11,469 nucleotides of DNA from contig JAJDDU010000228.1 in NCBI GenBank assembly GCA_029260155.1, forward strand, positions 1-11,469. Direction: 5' to 3'. Below, one piece after another: positions 9,988-11,469 of the stretch. Each line of letters starts with the position of its first letter. Position 1 is the first letter of the stretch. The notes under the pieces are model-generated. The model was not told the origin of the DNA. It saw only the letters and a program-made list of their open reading frames with translations, and did no database searches. Position numbers and translations under genes: made by a program. The DNA is from Phycisphaerae bacterium. Its GTDB lineage: Bacteria > Planctomycetota > Phycisphaerae > UBA1845.

Positions 9988-11469
9988 ATGCGCACAGTAA
10001 GGATCTTTGGATCAACCATGATTGCTTGGGGCGTGCTCAGCGCTTCCGCCGCTGGGGATGCTAGAGTCTTCATGGCACGCGATGGAGAGGCTCCCCTCGT
10101 CGCCACGGCGGGCAACACTCAACTCGTGATGGCTGCGGGGACGACAACTACGATCAGCGTTTGGATCGAAGAGGACACGGAGTCCGAGGTACTTAGTGCC
10201 TATCAAGTCATCGCTCGATGGGACGGCACGCCGCAAGGAGGTGCAAGCGGAACCGTAGCTTACAGCAGCGGTTCGATCGCCACCGACGTATTTCGATCTG
10301 ACTTCGTGTTCTTTGGAGCGACGGACCAATCCGGAAACCCGATTGTGCCGTCACCAATTTTCCAGGAAACGCCTCCACCGCCGGCAGCGACCGCGGGATT
10401 CGGAGTGATCGTTGTGCTCTCGTTAGTCGACCTCGACCTGGGCGTCACGGTGCCGGGCATCAAGTACCTCGGTCAGTTTGACATCACGGCATCCGCCAAT
10501 GCGTGCGGCGAGTTCGAGCTTGCACTGGTCCCCCACCTTGGATCACCGGCCGGCGGCACAAGTTTCAACGGACCGAACTTTGGCAACTTTCCCATCAACA
10601 CGCAGAATCTGACGGTGGTCGTTGGCACGGCGGTCGTCCCTCCGGGTGACATGTGCCTGACGACGCTCAACTACTCGGACGTCTTTGCCGTGCCGGCAAA
10701 TCACTTTGCTCCGGGTTCAGCGTCGTTCAGCGGGAACATCGACTTTGTCGGGTCTTACGCCCTCCCGTTCGATACCAAGATCCGCATCAAAGACGGCGCG
10801 GCCTTTTGCCCACTGCCGGATACCCAGGACATCGGGATCGAAATGGTCGCGTTGAGTCTGGTCAGCGTGGCGCCCGTGGATATCGGCGGTGTTCAATGGA
10901 ATGTCTTCGGCAGCTTGTCGCCCAACGGTGATTCGCCAAACGGCTCGATGACCATAAACGCAACGAGTTCCACTGGCGGGACGTTTACTGCCTCGTGGTT
11001 CATGCAGCCGAAGTACACTTTCGTCAACACCACCGATCCGGGCAATTCATGGACGTGGGACACGGGCACGGAACGACCGTATCCCAGGTTAATGACGACC
11101 GTCGGTCCTACGTTGTGGAGCACGCCGGATACGTTCACACCAAGCAATCCCAACCTCCCGGAGGCTTGCCTCACCACGATGATCATGGCCTGGAATGAGG
11201 CGCTGCAATGTTGCGATCAGGTTGTCCTACCGGATATTCTTAACGGCGAGTTACACACTGTGTCGCAGGCGGGATGCATTGTCTGTGGCACCGGCCCGGA
11301 ACCCTCCGGGGCGTGCTGCTCGGCGGGAGCAGCCTGCTTGGTTGTGGACGGCGCGGGCTTATGCCCCGACCCCAACACCTACTTCGGCGACGGATCGACG
11401 TGCGTCGATTCCGACGGCGACGGGATCCCGGACGTGCTGGAGACCAACGACGGCTGCACCAATACGAGT
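9988..11469 (+). CDS. Secreted protein with cohesin-like domain, GACC module and TSP3-like loop (3' end outside window)
   Basis: The frame is open for 494 codons to the last base, so the protein continues beyond the window. It starts MRTVR, then a hydrophobic stretch IFGSTMIAWGVLSASAAG with probable cleavage around residue 21-23. Residues about 40-213 look cohesin-like: TISVWIEEDTESEVLSAYQV, a VFRSDFVFFG segment, then KYLGQFDITASANACGEFEL and a final QNLTVVVG. Residues 218-430 are beta-rich, with paired Cys (CCDQ), and are unassigned. Residues 441-471 form a GACC module (GACCSAGAACLVV... then TYFGDGSTC), shared with the preceding gene. From 474, DSDGDGIPDVLETNDGC is a TSP3-like calcium loop, so more such repeats may follow. 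Neither a catalytic motif nor an anchor is visible so far. It is probably exported and belongs to the same surface-protein group as its neighbour. Confidence 0.88.
   Translation, partial: MRTVRIFGSTMIAWGVLSASAAGDARVFMARDGEAPLVATAGNTQLVMAAGTTTTISVWIEEDTESEVLSAYQVIARWDGTPQGGASGTVAYSSGSIATDVFRSDFVFFGATDQSGNPIVPSPIFQETPPPPAATAGFGVIVVLSLVDLDLGVTVPGIKYLGQFDITASANACGEFELALVPHLGSPAGGTSFNGPNFGNFPINTQNLTVVVGTAVVPPGDMCLTTLNYSDVFAVPANHFAPGSASFSGNIDFVGSYALPFDTKIRIKDGAAFCPLPDTQDIGIEMVALSLVSVAPVDIGGVQWNVFGSLSPNGDSPNGSMTINATSSTGGTFTASWFMQPKYTFVNTTDPGNSWTWDTGTERPYPRLMTTVGPTLWSTPDTFTPSNPNLPEACLTTMIMAWNEALQCCDQVVLPDILNGELHTVSQAGCIVCGTGPEPSGACCSAGAACLVVDGAGLCPDPNTYFGDGSTCVDSDGDGIPDVLETNDGCTNTS
11308..11403 (+). 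other. GACC cysteine module shared by both secreted proteins
   Basis: GACCSAGAACLVVDGAGLC followed by YFGDGSTC has the same spacing as GACCLGDGSCVSSTFGNC at 7384 and GSCCEMNGSVCDETLPGGC at 6631 in the neighbouring gene: G-[AS]-C-C-x4-6-C-x7-10-C, then an aromatic residue and a final C. This small disulfide module recurs in planctomycete secreted proteins as I recall. Its presence in both genes argues that they draw on one module pool. Confidence 0.6.

Overview
The window looks like chromosomal DNA of a Planctomycetota bacterium, probably an uncultured one. This rests on content, not on any search: a long SecA with lineage-style insertions, followed by giant secreted proteins built from VCBS/FG-GAP blades, disintegrin-like and DUF4215-like cysteine repeats, GACC modules, dockerin-like F-hands and cohesin-like domains. 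Myxococcota use some of the same cysteine repeats and remain an alternative. All three intact or partial genes are on the plus strand.

Layout. (1) 1-3550: secA, cut at its 5' end exactly at the Walker A motif. It is catalytically intact and carries three unusual parts: about 65 extra residues at the entry to NBD2, a nine-cysteine insertion in NBD2, and a helical wing region expanded to about five copies of a roughly 60-residue unit. (2) 3551-4575: a 1 kb gap. It holds the C-terminal stub of an IS21-family istB on the minus strand with what looks like the matching IS end, a featureless stretch, a candidate promoter, and a hairpin-rich leader of about 200 nt ending in a perfect Shine-Dalgarno. 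(3) 4576-9678: a 1700-residue exported mosaic protein. In order it has a signal peptide, a seven-bladed propeller, six 32-residue disintegrin-like repeats, DUF4215-like repeats alternating with GACC modules and two WYRW beta-domains, a Ca-binding TSP3-like stretch, an unassigned beta-rich region, two cysteine-bearing dockerin-like repeats, and a C-terminal cohesin-like domain. (4) 9679-9987: a 309-nt gap without a clear promoter or terminator. (5) 9988-11469: the first 494 codons of a second secreted protein, open at the window edge, with a cohesin-like N-terminal domain, a GACC module and a TSP3-like Ca loop.

How the parts fit. The two secreted proteins share modules and both carry cohesin-like domains, and the first also carries dockerin-like modules. 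The most attractive hypothesis is a calcium-dependent, disulfide-stabilised surface or extracellular assembly made by these neighbours. No enzyme domain is visible in either. SecA is the general export motor that would move such proteins, but the IS remnant and separate leader argue that it is not in an operon with them. No RNA genes, CRISPR array or origin were seen.
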